The notes: a model not told the origin generated them from the sequence alone. A DNA stretch of 64,000 bases from Lentinus brumalis (GCA_001792895.1 MARA01000001.1:1612001-1676000); one strand, 5' to 3'. Shown: positions 33,426 through 43,998, numbered from the stretch's first letter. Translations and numbers: made by a program.

Positions 33426-33870
33426 TCGTCACGAATCGCTATCCTCGCCGATACATGCTTTGTTCTCGCTGTCGTGCATCCTGCCTTTGCCAGTACGTGT
33501 CTACGTTCGGGTACGGACCACACCACAGTGCATCCGACCTCCGGACGGGACTCGGACGAAGTAAGTGTTGTGGGTGCAGCAATCTCGGCGCGCATGCTTT
33601 CGGGCGGACAGGTATGACTCGAGTCACTTGCCCTCTTAGGTATGTTTTTGTTCCGTTATTGTCACCGTTTGCTCGTCTGCCGGGCCCATCACAGCATGGT
33701 GGTAGCCGGGACGCTTCTAGGATATATGGTTCTCAGGTACCTAGACCGACTATGGGACAACGCTGGAAGACAACGGCCACTGGCATGCGTCCGCTCCGAA
33801 CCTCTCCGAGGACGTCGCCGTGCTTCTCGACAGACTACATCCTCCGATGGGCGAAAGTGGGGTGGAGTGT
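33340..33870 (+). repeat. Duplicated segment, copy a (HD gene 3' end and flank)
   Basis: The stretch from the last HD intron through its final exon and about 430 bp downstream has a diverged partner at 37485-37870. Shared landmarks: GTGCACCACGCT at the start, GATGGTGGACTTCCTCTC, later GACTCGGACGA against GATTCGGACGA, and GACGCTTCTAGGATAT against GATGCTTCTAGGATAT near the end. The flank has no intact gene. Confidence 0.65.
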
Positions 33871-34374
33871 GGCTCCAGACTTGCCGCACGCTTCTCAAGC
33901 AGTCCTAGCGTGCATGTGCTTCTTACAACATAGTCCGGACGCGAGTCAAATCCTCCTACTTTGAACACCCCTTGATGGCACCAAATGAGCATAGCGCGAG
34001 TAGGTGCACAATTTAAGCAAGACAACACGTTATCTGATGACGATTGTGCAGAAGCTCTGCTCTCTGGCATTGAGATCTCGTCCATGATGGTCGTGGTTCG
34101 TCCTTTTGCCTGGCGTGCGGTAGTCGCATGGTGGTCTGGAAGGTGCTTCTTGATGAAGAGCCATCCAGACGATGTGGACGCGCTGGCAGCCTTGTGAAAC
34201 ACGTATGTGCTCAGGAGCTGAACGCCCTTACGCTGATATCTGTCACCATTCAAGGCTGATTACGAACATGAATCGCTGCCGGCTGTGTGGATTCTGACTT
34301 AGTCGCTGCTTCTAGGATAGTTGGACCCCTAGCTCCAGGTGGCTTCACCAGGCATAGTAAGAAACCCCGAAGAG
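33871..34374. other. Intergenic, upstream of Ser-rich gene 1
   Basis: About 500 bp with short frames only. Nothing recognised apart from the TATA element that follows. Confidence 0.4.
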
Positions 34375-34380
34375 TATAAA
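34375..34380 (+). promoter_or_regulatory. TATA box of Ser-rich gene 1
   Basis: TATAAA lies 73 bp before the ATG at 34453. Ser-rich gene 2 has the same element at 38996-39001, 50 bp before its ATG, preceded in both by a CTCCAGG string. Confidence 0.55.
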
Positions 34381-34452
34381 ACCTTGAGAGATGGACGACA
34401 CTGCAGCGCTCACAGCCCGCACGACGTTACTTCCCACTGTACAGTCCACACC

Positions 34453-35142
34453 ATGTCCAACCAGGGCTCTCATTCCAACCATCGCCGTACAAGGCCGCCT
34501 CCGCCGCCCCTTTCGTTCCCTACCTCTTCCAACACCCAGCAGGTTGGGTGGCCGACCGGCGGCACTCCCGGGCACCCTCACAACAATCCGGGCGCTGCCC
34601 GTGCCCACACTGGCCAGAACGTTGGGGGCATGTCGCAGGGTAACCAGGGCTTCCAACCAGGCCACTCTTTCGTACCCAGCATGGACAGTGGGGCTCACGT
34701 ATGGGTCCCGCAGAGCTCTCAGCCGCAAGGAGGGAGCGATCAGAGGAGTGGCCAGCAACGCCACTACCCGGCAGGCGACGACTCTTTCCTGAGCATGAGT
34801 CCCCGCAACAGCCTGAGCGCGGAGAGCTCCCAGAGCGTCCCTGCCAGTGCCTATCCATCGAACGTTCACGGTGGGACTTCGGGCAATCAACCCGTACCAT
34901 CCAGCAGCCGTCGTGTCCCCCAGAACACTCGCCCTCGCGGAGACGAGTCTTTCGTGAACATGGTCAGCAGCGGTTCCGAATCCGGCTCCCCTCGTAGCTC
35001 GACCAGCAGCTACCGCACCGCCCCCCAGTCCCCTACTTCTCCTACCAGTCCAACTTCCCGTCATCATGGTCAGTCCACCAACACAGCCGCTGATACGTCG
35101 ACCTCTGGCACACCTAGTACCTCTCGCTCCAAGCAGGCTTGA
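34453..35142 (+). CDS. Ser/Gly/Pro-rich low-complexity protein 1
   Basis: A single exon encodes about 229 residues starting MSNQGSHSNHRRTRPPPPP and ending TSRSKQA. Ser, Gly, Pro, Gln and Asn dominate; there is no signal peptide, membrane segment or fold, and it contains short repeats (SPTSPTSPTS) and a DDSFLSM/DESFVNM pair. I do not recognise a family; it looks intrinsically disordered. The TATA box, compact frame and a related second copy at 39051 (both end SRS-x-QA) support that it is a real gene. It points tail-to-tail at phosphatase-like gene A, 426 bp away, and the pair recurs as gene 2 plus gene B, so the two may be functionally linked. Confidence 0.6.
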   Translation: MSNQGSHSNHRRTRPPPPPLSFPTSSNTQQVGWPTGGTPGHPHNNPGAARAHTGQNVGGMSQGNQGFQPGHSFVPSMDSGAHVWVPQSSQPQGGSDQRSGQQRHYPAGDDSFLSMSPRNSLSAESSQSVPASAYPSNVHGGTSGNQPVPSSSRRVPQNTRPRGDESFVNMVSSGSESGSPRSSTSSYRTAPQSPTSPTSPTSRHHGQSTNTAADTSTSGTPSTSRSKQA

Positions 35143-35568
35143 GATGGACGGACAACTGCCACTCTCAAAGCCCTGGTGCGTGCATTTTCCTTCTGCATCG
35201 TGATATGCCGATGTTCACACGTCACTCCAGAGCTCTCAAACATCTAACGTCAACATCGCCCTGGCGATTCGTGTATCCTCGAGTCTCCTTCCTATATGCT
35301 TATCGTCTGAATCATGTATGTTACACACCTCGCCACCGTCTCTCTTCCTATGCCCGCCACCTATGTTAATTTACTTCCGTACTACATACTACCAAGTACG
35401 TATGCCCCTGCTCAGGCTGCTATTCATGTCAAGTCGATCATGCCGCATACTGTCTGATGCTCAATGTTGTACAATGCCAATATACATATGCTGTATGATC
35501 CACCTCGTCCCCGTCACTTGGTGACGCTCCGGTCTGTTATATGTCTTCAGGATGACCACAGTCATCCA
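35143..35568. other. Shared 3' region of Ser-rich gene 1 and phosphatase-like gene A
   Basis: AT-richer convergent 3' flank. ATGTCAAGTCGA near 35428 recurs as ATGTCAAGTCGA near 40394 in the other convergent pair, so the duplication includes this intergenic part. Confidence 0.5.
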
Positions 35569-37056
35569 TCATCTGCCGCCGTTGAGGATACGGTCCAACT
35601 CCTGCTGCAACACAGTGAGGTCGCACAGGATAATTGTCGTGTCTTCCAGCTCAAGTTCGCGGTCCCCGTGCTGCTGGTGTAGAGACGGCGGTGGTCGAGT
35701 GATGAACTGTTTGAGTCGCTTGATGTTGTTGCCCCCAAGCAGGTTACCGAGGACATCAATAGCTCTGTTGGGGTTCCCGTAATCCTCGTTCCACCACCCA
35801 CTGGCATCAACTTCGTGTCCGAGGACACCCTCGACAGCGGACTTCACCTCGTCCGACAGACACAGCAGATGCGACACGATGGATGCAGGGTCAACGTCGC
35901 TGTGAACACCGGGATTGTGTACCGTCGAACCATCCACGAGCTGATCGACACCATGGGTGAAGAGCATGAGGATGGGCCATCTCTCCCAGAGCGTGCCGTA
36001 CTCGATGAAGCGCACAGACGCCTCGTTGCTGACATATGGAGGCGTGTCCACTTTCTGATAATGCTCTCTGAGCGGTGTTTTGTCGGGTGCGGTGTGCGGG
36101 AGAAGGCTGAAGAGATTGTACAAGTATGCGTTGCCATATTTGAGATGGAAGTCTCCAATGGCTGTGCATGGTCGCTCTCAGCCAGTGGCGAGAAGAGGGC
36201 TGTGATACGGCGTACCTCGACTAACCAGCGGTAGGAGCCCTAACAGGCACAGCTGGTCGTCGACAACTTGCTCCGAGGGATGAGCTGCGCAAACACGGTC
36301 GTATTCCTCGGGGTCGTCTAGGGCCTGTCGTTGAAATAGCTTCTCAACTTGCCGTACGCCGACCTGATCGCTCCTGGTCGATATCGCTAAGACACACTGT
36401 TAAGCTGCATGCCTGCAGATCAGGAGCGCCGGTGCAGCACTCACCGACGGTAGAGTTTCCGAGCCCAGCGGCCCATATCAAGCAGTGGTCAACGTTGATG
36501 AGCGCGAGCGCAACGCTGGTTCCCTGGAATGCCCGCTCAAAGACTTCCTCATGCTCGTCAATGAGACGCCATGCTTGCTGATCCGTGAGAGAGTCCGGAT
36601 CCTTGAATGGCAACGTCCTCACAGCGAGTCCTATGTCGTCGTCAAGTTTCTTTATCTCGCCCTGCAACATCTTCGAGATGGCATCAGCGTTCGCGACCAA
36701 GTTCTCGCGATCGACGCGTCCCTGGAGCTGATTCTCGATCAGCTCTCTGAGAGCGTTGCGGATATACTTGGGCAATCGTTGCGCCACGTAGTTCGCCGTA
36801 GCGGAGCCCGAGTGTCCTGCAACGGTGGTCATCAATCAAGTGATATTTGATAACGCAGAGACAATAACTCACCGTCGCAGACGGCCAGCAGTACCCATGA
36901 CTGCTCTCGGATAGTGGCCGCCTGGACCACCATCCTGTCCTCGTTCTCGATTGCGGTTGGAGATTTGAACGTGACCCCATGCACGCTCCAGCCGATGCCT
37001 CTGCGGGCTAAAAATTCTTCCCGCAGCTGGCGTTTGACCTCGTCCAAGGTTGCCAT
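35569..37056 (-). CDS. PP2C-like phosphatase A (degenerate metal site)
   Basis: Four exons: 37056-36873, 36816-36445, 36386-36216, 36161-35569; 439 residues. PP2C/PPM motifs in order: IENEDRM (E39, D40), LAVCDGHSG (D61-G62-H63, intron within the Gly codon), GLGNSTVG where active PPM enzymes have GDS, LFTHGVDQLVDG where they have a metal-binding Asp (SDG), and LEDTTIILCDL at the end. The DGH site is kept but two metal-site acidic positions are Asn and His, so catalysis is doubtful; it may be a pseudophosphatase. N-terminal, mid and C-terminal blocks align with genes B-E, and the exon phases are identical. TATATA lies about 75 bp upstream (37130-37135). It faces Ser-rich gene 1. Confidence 0.78.
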
Positions 37057-37484
37057 CTTCTATCGGTGGCCGGAGAAGGTAGAGGAGGTGTACAAGTGTG
37101 GCGGGACTCTGAGATGCCGTCCGCTCGGGTATATAAGTATACAAGGCTGGACGACATTGAGCGGGCAGATTCAGCATATCAATGCCGCAAGAGCATCATA
37201 TTCAGTACACCTACCGACGAGGAGGGCGTCGTAGGATGGTGTGACAGTAGTGTTAGCCTGTCAGGAATCATCGTGATGGGCGGTCGAAGTTTCGAACTTG
37301 AACAAGGGCCGCCAGCGCCTGGCCTCAGCACAGCTACTAGTTCGGCATTCCCCGTGCTCTCCGAGTTAACTCAACTGCAGGAATTACTGCATCGTCGGAC
37401 TCGACAGGCCGGTCACAAGTAGTATTGGCACCTTGACCAGTGGTGAGTGAGCTCTTAATACTGGCGATCCGTCATGATGGGCGT
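37057..37484. other. Promoter of phosphatase-like gene A
   Basis: About 430 bp. The TATATA at 37130-37135 is the only element I can point to. The rest has no gene. Confidence 0.45.
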
Positions 37485-37870
37485 TGACTCTGGTGCACCA
37501 CGCTGAAGTTTGTCTACATAGATGGTGGACTTCCTCTCTGCGGTGGATGACCGTGGATCAAGAGTGCGATCACTGCGATGTACTCGAGTACGGTTGTACT
37601 GGTCCCGAAACCGCTGTCCTCGCAGACGATGACATTTCCCCTCGCTATCTTGCATCGGTCTTCGTTGTCAATAGGAGTCGATGGCCGTGCAGAGGCCCAA
37701 CGCCATAGTGGGATTCGGACGACATATGAGTCGCTTTGCAACGATGTGGGTGCACTAGCTCGAAGCATCGCATGCATTCGGGTGGACTAAGTATGCTTTC
37801 TGTCCTTTTTGTCTCTGTCTGCTCTTCTGCCTGGCTCATCGGTGACGATGCTTCTAGGATATTTGGGACG
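37485..37870 (+). repeat. Duplicated segment, copy b (decayed HD 3' end and flank)
   Basis: Diverged partner of 33340-33870. It holds GTGCACCACGCT, then GATGGTGGACTTCCTCTC encoding MVDFLSAVD, the start of the last HD exon, which then breaks. The rest of the HD gene is absent. Its position just before the next Ser-rich/phosphatase pair shows that the duplicated unit ran from the HD 3' end through the Ser-rich gene and the phosphatase. Confidence 0.65.
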
Positions 37871-38995
37871 TGGGCGCCGCTCCTAGGCTAGGACTTCGTG
37901 GGCGCAAGTGTGCGGGCTGGCACACGTAACGCTGGTTGGCGCCAAACCCCTCCTCCTCCAGTGTCCACTTAGGGTACCGAGAACCAGCAAGTTGCCTTGA
38001 CGGGTGGGAGTGTATCTTTGCGGAGGTGCGCCGGCTCATTCCTGCAATTCAGTCACGTCTGCCTCTGACTCAGCACACTGAGACGATGTTTTGGTCGCCC
38101 AGATCTTCGAGCGAACGAGGACGCTGGGGTCAGGAATCCGGATATCCCGGCGCTCACGAGTTGTGCTCCAGAGGTGGGCAGCATCGTGCTCTCACATAGC
38201 GGATATTACATCGGATTAGCAAGAGGCTTGGGGGCGAAGAGGCTCAGCTCCATGTCTCGCGATACGGTGTCCGTCGAGCCACCTGGGACGGATGCAGGAT
38301 GCATTCAGTGTATACGCACTGCCAGGACTGTCCAAATTGGCCCTCCGGGATCATTTGACTCACTTATCGTCGCCAACATGACTCGAACCCTACCATCCTC
38401 GTTTGGACCTGGTGAAATACGTACCACGATGTCCGCTGGTCTGTACTGATTCAGCAGGACCGCTCGCCATCTGATGATCAAGTCTGAAGGCATATACTAG
38501 CGCGGTGCCTGCTCTCCGCGATCGTCGCTGTTCGTTCTTCAGCTTGAACCACGCACATACCGCAATGCGGTGAGTGCTTCTCGTGTACTCGACTTCCTGG
38601 TCCGCGCTAGACGTGCGCCCAAGGATGTTACTGAACTATGTGCTCAACAGGCTCCGCATCGCCAAACAGACAAACACTAAGCGCACCTCGTTCAGTGTCG
38701 CGCGGGGAATGAGAACAAACGCGTACGTCCCCATATTCATGACCTGTGTATGCCTCTTGATGACTGTTCTCTGCAAAGGGCAAGTCCACATCGACGTCCT
38801 GATCTGTAGCAATCCACTTCGTCCCATCGCGGCATATTCGTCCTAACCAAAATTGCACATGGAGCAAACATGGAGAATGCTTCTCTCGCCGGACGAGCTC
38901 GGAAGGCGGGCAGACACACTGATCTTAGGTTTACAGGGTATGGACCAGGCCGTCGGCGTGTCTCCTCGCTCTCAGTAGGTCTCCAGGCTGACAGG
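37871..38995. other. Intergenic (1.1 kb), nothing recognised
   Basis: Between duplicated segment b and Ser-rich gene 2. Plus-strand frames at 38174-38449 and 38574-38846 have no family signature and no partner near Ser-rich gene 1, so they are not claimed as genes. Confidence 0.4.
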
Positions 38996-39001
38996 TATAA
39001 A
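38996..39001 (+). promoter_or_regulatory. TATA box of Ser-rich gene 2
   Basis: TATAAA 50 bp before the ATG at 39051, matching the arrangement of Ser-rich gene 1. Confidence 0.55.
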
Positions 39002-39050
39002 GACGGTCCGTGGACGAGACATTTTCGCCATCTCGCATCCCTTCTCCAAC

Positions 39051-40064
39051 ATGTCCAGCAACAACCGCTACAATCGCTCTGCTCCTCAAGGCAGTTCCTC
39101 CGACCATGACAATCCTGTCTGGCGGAACGTCCAGAATCTTCCGCCCCTCATCATACCCGCGGCCGATGCTGCATACGCCCGGCGGCGCGACTTAGAGCGC
39201 CCATTCGGTGTCGGTCATACGAGTGGCTACGACGGGGGCCACACAGGAGCCCTGCAGAACGACCAGATCGCTCCACGGGGCTCTTCGCGCCACAGTACTG
39301 GCAGCGCGACTGGGGAGCTGTATGCGAGTGGCCAGGCGAGCTTCGGTAGCGGTTCATCTCGCCACAGCACTGGCAGTGCGGACTTCCCGAGCCCTCCGCA
39401 ACTCCGATCGCACTTCAGCACCCCCACCGACGATGGCAGGAGCGTACGCTCCCACCACTCTGCCGGTCCCGCGAACGCTCCCATCCAGCCACCCCAATCG
39501 CCCCTCAGCAGCCACATCGGTAGCGGTTCATCTCGCCACAGAACTGGCAGTGCGAACTTCCCGAGCCCTTCGCAACTCCGATCGCACTTTAGCACCCCAA
39601 CCGACGATGGCAGGAGCGTACGCTCCCACCACTCTGCTGGTGCCGCGAACGTTCCCATCCAACCACTCCAATCGCCCCTCAGCAACCACAGCGAGCCAAG
39701 CGTACGCTACCACGCCTCTGCAAGCAGTGGCTCCGGGACCCCGGACTATCCGCAAGGCAACAGTCCTATCACCTCAATCTACGATGCGTACGGTCGCACG
39801 AGCTCTGACAGCAATGTCCACTCTCCGTCTCGTTCCGGTGCGAACTACCAGGGCCCTTCGCGGTACTCATCCCGCCACAGCAACTCTAGCGTGAGCTCAG
39901 GCTACGCCAGCGGTCGGTCCAGCTCGAGCCTCGACGACAACCCCGGCAGCACGCGGAGCTCTCGCAGTGGCAGCAGCCAGAGTTTGAGCCGTCGCACCAA
40001 TGCCGGGGGTCCCGGTGCCCATCGCTATACCAATAGCGGTTCCTCTCGCTCTGGCCAAGCTTGA
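39051..40064 (+). CDS. Ser-rich low-complexity protein 2 with tandem 58-residue repeat
   Basis: A single exon of 337 residues, from MSSNNRYNRSAPQGSSSDHD to SGSSRSGQA. It is rich in Ser, Arg, His, Gly and Asn, with no signal peptide or membrane segment. Two adjacent near-identical 58-residue units carry SGSSRHxTGSAxFPSP, QLRSHFSTPTDDGRSVRSHH and QSPLS. Downstream are more SSRHS-type strings, giving an RS-like C-terminus. Disordered, family unknown. It is related in layout and C-terminal end to Ser-rich gene 1 and likewise faces a phosphatase-like gene (B) across a short convergent spacer. Many SPSR/SRS-like sites would suit phosphorylation, so a substrate or regulator relationship with the phosphatase-like neighbour is conceivable but not shown. 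Confidence 0.62.
   Translation: MSSNNRYNRSAPQGSSSDHDNPVWRNVQNLPPLIIPAADAAYARRRDLERPFGVGHTSGYDGGHTGALQNDQIAPRGSSRHSTGSATGELYASGQASFGSGSSRHSTGSADFPSPPQLRSHFSTPTDDGRSVRSHHSAGPANAPIQPPQSPLSSHIGSGSSRHRTGSANFPSPSQLRSHFSTPTDDGRSVRSHHSAGAANVPIQPLQSPLSNHSEPSVRYHASASSGSGTPDYPQGNSPITSIYDAYGRTSSDSNVHSPSRSGANYQGPSRYSSRHSNSSVSSGYASGRSSSSLDDNPGSTRSSRSGSSQSLSRRTNAGGPGAHRYTNSGSSRSGQA
39345..39692 (+). repeat. Two tandem 174-bp repeats inside Ser-rich gene 2
   Basis: Unit 1 spans about 39345-39518 and unit 2 about 39519-39692; both begin GGTAGCGGTTCATCTCGCCA. The period is a multiple of three, so frame is kept, and the few differences are mostly single substitutions, so the duplication is recent. Confidence 0.8.
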
Positions 40065-40610
40065 GAGGGGTTCCGACGTTTCCGACCGTACGTCATGGCA
40101 TGTCCTGCCCTACTCGTTCTCTCTAGTGCAGTGGTTGTGTCACATATACCCTTTGTTTCTCACACCTCTGTTTCTCCCAGTATATGCACCTTCCTCTACA
40201 TACCTCCTCAGTTGTACAATATCAATATCGTTACGTGCCTCCTCCTCTTCTGCTATCAGTTTTATGCACCCTTTCGTCTGGCTCCTACTCTCGCTCTCTC
40301 CTCTCTCGGCTGTACTCCAGTCATATACACTCTTTTCTTGTTGTGAATGTCTATCAGCTTCTTGCGTTCGAGCTTCAATTTGTCCATGCTCATATGTCAA
40401 GTCGAGCATCGTGCCATATCATACATCACTCGAAAGAACTGTGCGTATTCGTACAAGAGCCGGCCACGGCGCCATAAACAACATTGACAACCCTTCGGGC
40501 CTCTACTGCGACTCGAATTCGTCCTACATGGACTGTACACGCTATCAACAAGGGTATCATCACAAAATAATCTTCTACGAATCGCACAGATGCCCTTCTG
40601 CCTACCGCCC
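40065..40610. other. Shared 3' region of Ser-rich gene 2 and phosphatase-like gene B
   Basis: Pyrimidine-rich convergent flank of about 550 bp; contains the recurring ATGTCAAGTCGA near 40394. No gene. Confidence 0.5.
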
Positions 40611-42068
40611 TCACCATTTCCGTATATGGTCCAATTCGATCTTTAGAATTGTGAGGTCGCATAGGATGATGGTAGTATCATCAAGGACGGGACCCCCGTT
40701 TCCGGCATTCGTAGACTGAGTCTGTGCGATGACTTCTCTCAACCTGTCGATGTCCGTGCCCCCAAGCAAATTGCCAAGGACATCTGTCGCTATGTTCGGC
40801 GTCCGCGTCGGGTCCCACTGGACCTCCACCTCGTGTCCTAGGATCTCCTCGACTTTGTTCTTCACCTGCGGAGACAGATTTAAGAAAGACGTCACAACGT
40901 CTGCTGGGTCTGTCCTGCTTGAAACGTCAGGGGTGCTCCCGTGACGACCGTGGACAATCTGGTCTACCCCATTGGTGTACAGCATGAGGATGGGGTATCT
41001 ATCGGCAAGGAGACCATAGTCCACAAAGCGAATGGAAGCCTCATTGCTCACGTAGGGCGGCGTTTGAATCCTGCCGACATGTTCTCTCGGCGACGGGTTG
41101 TCTGAATCAGACTGAGGTAGGAAGGAGAAGAGCCGGTCCATATATGCGGCGTCATACTTTAGATGAAAGTCGCCAATAGCTGTGATTTGGACGGCCGTTA
41201 GCGCAAGTCGATTAGCTACCACACTGAGTACACATACCTCGCTTCAGTAAGTGCTGTTTATCGTGCACGACGTCCTCCGACTGGTGAGACGAAGGCAAAC
41301 GTGGCAGCTCTTCTTGAGCGTTCATGGCATGGGCTTCGCATAGCCTCAGTGCCTCCCGTACATCCGGGTCGTCAACAGTTCGGATGGAAAGCGCTAGTGA
41401 ACGAACTAAAATAAGCAGCTATCCAGCCGTAATGCTAGAAATGTCAAAGCTCACCAACGGTTGAGTTGCCGAGTGCAGCGGCCCAGAGCATGTGATGGTC
41501 CGCATTGATGAGCGCCAGTGCGACAGTGGTTCCTTGGTACGCTCGTTGAATTGTCTCCTCATGTTCATCGATAAGCTGCTCTGCTTGTTCTCTCGTGAGA
41601 TGTTGTGGGTCATTGCAGAGATTCCTCAGAGCGAGCCCGATGCTGTGGTCGAGATTCCTGATCTCGTTCCGCAACATCGTGGATATGACATCTGCATTGT
41701 GATGCAAGGAAGCGCGGTCGACGCTGGCATGCGGGTTATCGATCAGCCTCTTGAGAGCGCTGCGAAGAGCTCTAGGTAAGGTTTGTGCCGTATAGTCAGC
41801 GGTGACAGAACCCGAGTGTCCTTCAGCGCGAGAACATACTCTGTGAGCGCGATCACAACACAACACCCGGTGTAGAACACTCACCATCGAAGACGGCTAA
41901 CAACGCCCATGACTGGTCTTTGACTATGGCCGCCTCGATCACCATCCTATCCTCATTCTCGATTGCAGAGGGGGACTTGAATGTAACACCGTGAGCACTT
42001 GAGCCACACCCTACGCGCCTGATGAATTCCTCCTTGAGCCTCCGCTTGACATCTTGGAGTCCCTCCAT
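40611..42068 (-). CDS. PP2C-like phosphatase B (degenerate metal site)
   Basis: Four exons: 42068-41885, 41820-41455, 41405-41238, 41179-40611; 428 residues. It is the closest relative of gene A: exon 1 is the same length (184 nt) and reads VTFKSPSAIENEDRM, and exon 2 ends ALGNSTVG. D61-G62-H63 (FDGHSG) and E39-D40 are kept. As in A, the GDS Asp is Asn and the later metal Asp is replaced (LYTNGVDQ). The C-terminal LDDTTIILCDL is kept. The intron before DGHSG has acceptor CTGAAG, weaker than usual. The C-terminal residues end LDHIRKW. The same changes in A and B indicate that loss of the acidic residues came before their duplication. A TATAT element lies on the minus strand near 42149. Confidence 0.78.
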
Positions 42069-42582
42069 TGCCGACGTTCAAAGTATACAGGGTATGCGAT
42101 AGGTGCAGAGGGTTGTGGCGGACTCCAGGTGATTTCCGTTGGGTGGAAATCATATACACGGCTGCAACGAGTATGATCAGGATTGTCTTTGAAGCTTCGC
42201 AGGAGGCCAACCTACGAAAGACGCAGGGATATGACCGCAAGCCTCCCAGTAGTGCCGCGAGTCGGACTGATCGTGATATAAGTACTGTGGGCGTCCATGT
42301 TCGAGGACTCCGGACAAGTTCGAACTCAGCCGGTAGAACTACGAGAAGAGCACAGCCCCAGAGTCCGGCGCGTACATCATACTTACAAGGTACCGTCTCC
42401 TTTTGGCACACCTAAAGTCATCCTCCCAGGCCTCCCTCGCGGACGGCAGAATGCACCGTATACATGCAGCGGCATTTCCTGACTCGCGCTTTAACAGGTC
42501 TCACGACTGCCGCGTCAGGCATCGGATAGACATGCCTGCCGCATCGTCGCAAATGTTGTTACTTTCGGGTCGGAGACATGAG
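42069..42582. other. Intergenic, promoter of phosphatase-like gene B
   Basis: About 510 bp. No Ser-rich gene is present between genes B and C, so the paired arrangement stops here. No other gene recognised. Confidence 0.45.
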
Positions 42583-43998
42583 TCACGACGAAATCTCGTA
42601 GACTATAATGGACACGTCGTCGATGTACAGTCCAGATACAGGATCTTCATCCACTAGACGATCCTGGTCTAGCACCATCTTCAGCCGATCAGCACTTGTT
42701 CCTCCGACCAGATTGCCCAGTATATCCACTGCCTTGTTGCCTTCTGACCTGCTCCAGCGCGGTTCGATGTGATGCCCAAGAAGCTCTTCGAGCGACGGAT
42801 CCATATCGAATTGGAGCAACTTAGACACGACCTCGCATGGATCTGCACCACTCGGTGAGCCCGGGCGAAATACCCACTTACCATCCACCACATTGTCCAC
42901 GCCATCGGTGAAGATCGTGAGCACTGGGTGTTTGCTGCGGTATGGCTGCAGATCCACGAACTTGACGGAGGGCTCAGCCGACATATAGGGCGGTTTCTTG
43001 ATGCGTTTAGCCAGCACATTAAAGTCGGTTTCTCCGCTCCAAGGCAGGAACTTGAACAAGTACTTGCTGTAAGATGCAGGGCACTTGAAAGCGTAGTTGC
43101 CGATGGCTAAATGGCATGGGGAGTATGAGCGAACGCACAATATACAAGACACTGCGAGACTCGCCTCGCGACATTGCCGCGCTATTCAAAAGGCGCTCGT
43201 TCTCGATGACGTCTACCTCCTCGGGACGGTTCATGCACATATAGAAGCATTCATCAGGGTCTTTGAAATTATGTGCTTTCACCAGCCGGGTGGACCGTCG
43301 AGTACCGTCATCGTCGGCGGTCGAGAGAGCTGTGATATTCAACCGATTAGCTAGTCTCCCGAACTCTTTCGCTGAGCTGAACGTACCGATCGTCGAGTCT
43401 CCTACGCCGATGGCCCACATGAACCCATGCGTGACGTTCACCAAAGCGGCGGACAGCGTTGTCGCGTTGAAGGCAGACAATATAATGTCCTTATGCTCTT
43501 CGATGAGCGATTCTCTTTGCTCTGGAGATAGCCGTCTGGGGCGCGGACAGATGTCTCGTAAAGCTTGACCGATGTTATCGTCAAAGGCCAAAACCACTTC
43601 CACAAGCATGGTCGAGATCGAGGGCTCTGCCTCGGCGACGTTCCCGCGGTCAAGATGCTTCCGGAAGGTCTTCTCCAAGACTCCAATCAAGCCGTCGCGA
43701 ATGCGCCCAGGCAAGTTCGCCGCCACGTTCTGCGACGCATAACAACCTCCGATGCCTGGTAAAAACAGTCGCTGTCAGTGTATTTTCGTAGCAGCGCAAG
43801 TAGCTACACCGACTCACCGTCGCAGACAGCAAGGAACAGCCATTTCTGACCCTGAATCTCCCAGCATTCTGTGACAAGCCGGTCCTCGCTCTGTCGAGTG
43901 AGGAGGGGCTGGAAAGTCACAGTATGCGCCCCGAAATCGGTCTTCGTCGCGATGCAAAGAGACCGCACATTTGCGCGCGCTGTCTCGAGGTCAGACAT
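42583..43998 (-). CDS. PP2C-like phosphatase C
   Basis: Four exons: 43998-43818, 43755-43387, 43329-43165, 43106-42583; 412 residues. Motifs: VTFQPLLTRQSEDRL (E, D), LAVCDGIGGCYAS where the usual His after DG is Ile, GVGDSTIG (Asp kept), IFTDGVDNVVDG (metal Asp kept) and YIDDVSIIVYEI. The four metal-binding acids are therefore present and only the DGH His is lost. The last intron begins with GC (CGAG^GCGAGT) and ends TTTAG; the GC donor gives the only in-phase join (SR^AIGNY), at the same position as in the other four genes. TATATA about 70 bp upstream (near 44070) is a likely TATA element. Confidence 0.8.

Noticed and set aside
33152..33964. A 270-codon open frame overlapping the end of the HD gene
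   Set aside because: Only its first part overlaps the real last exons, in another frame; the rest is Cys/Arg-rich with no domain and coincides with the duplicated, decayed segment.
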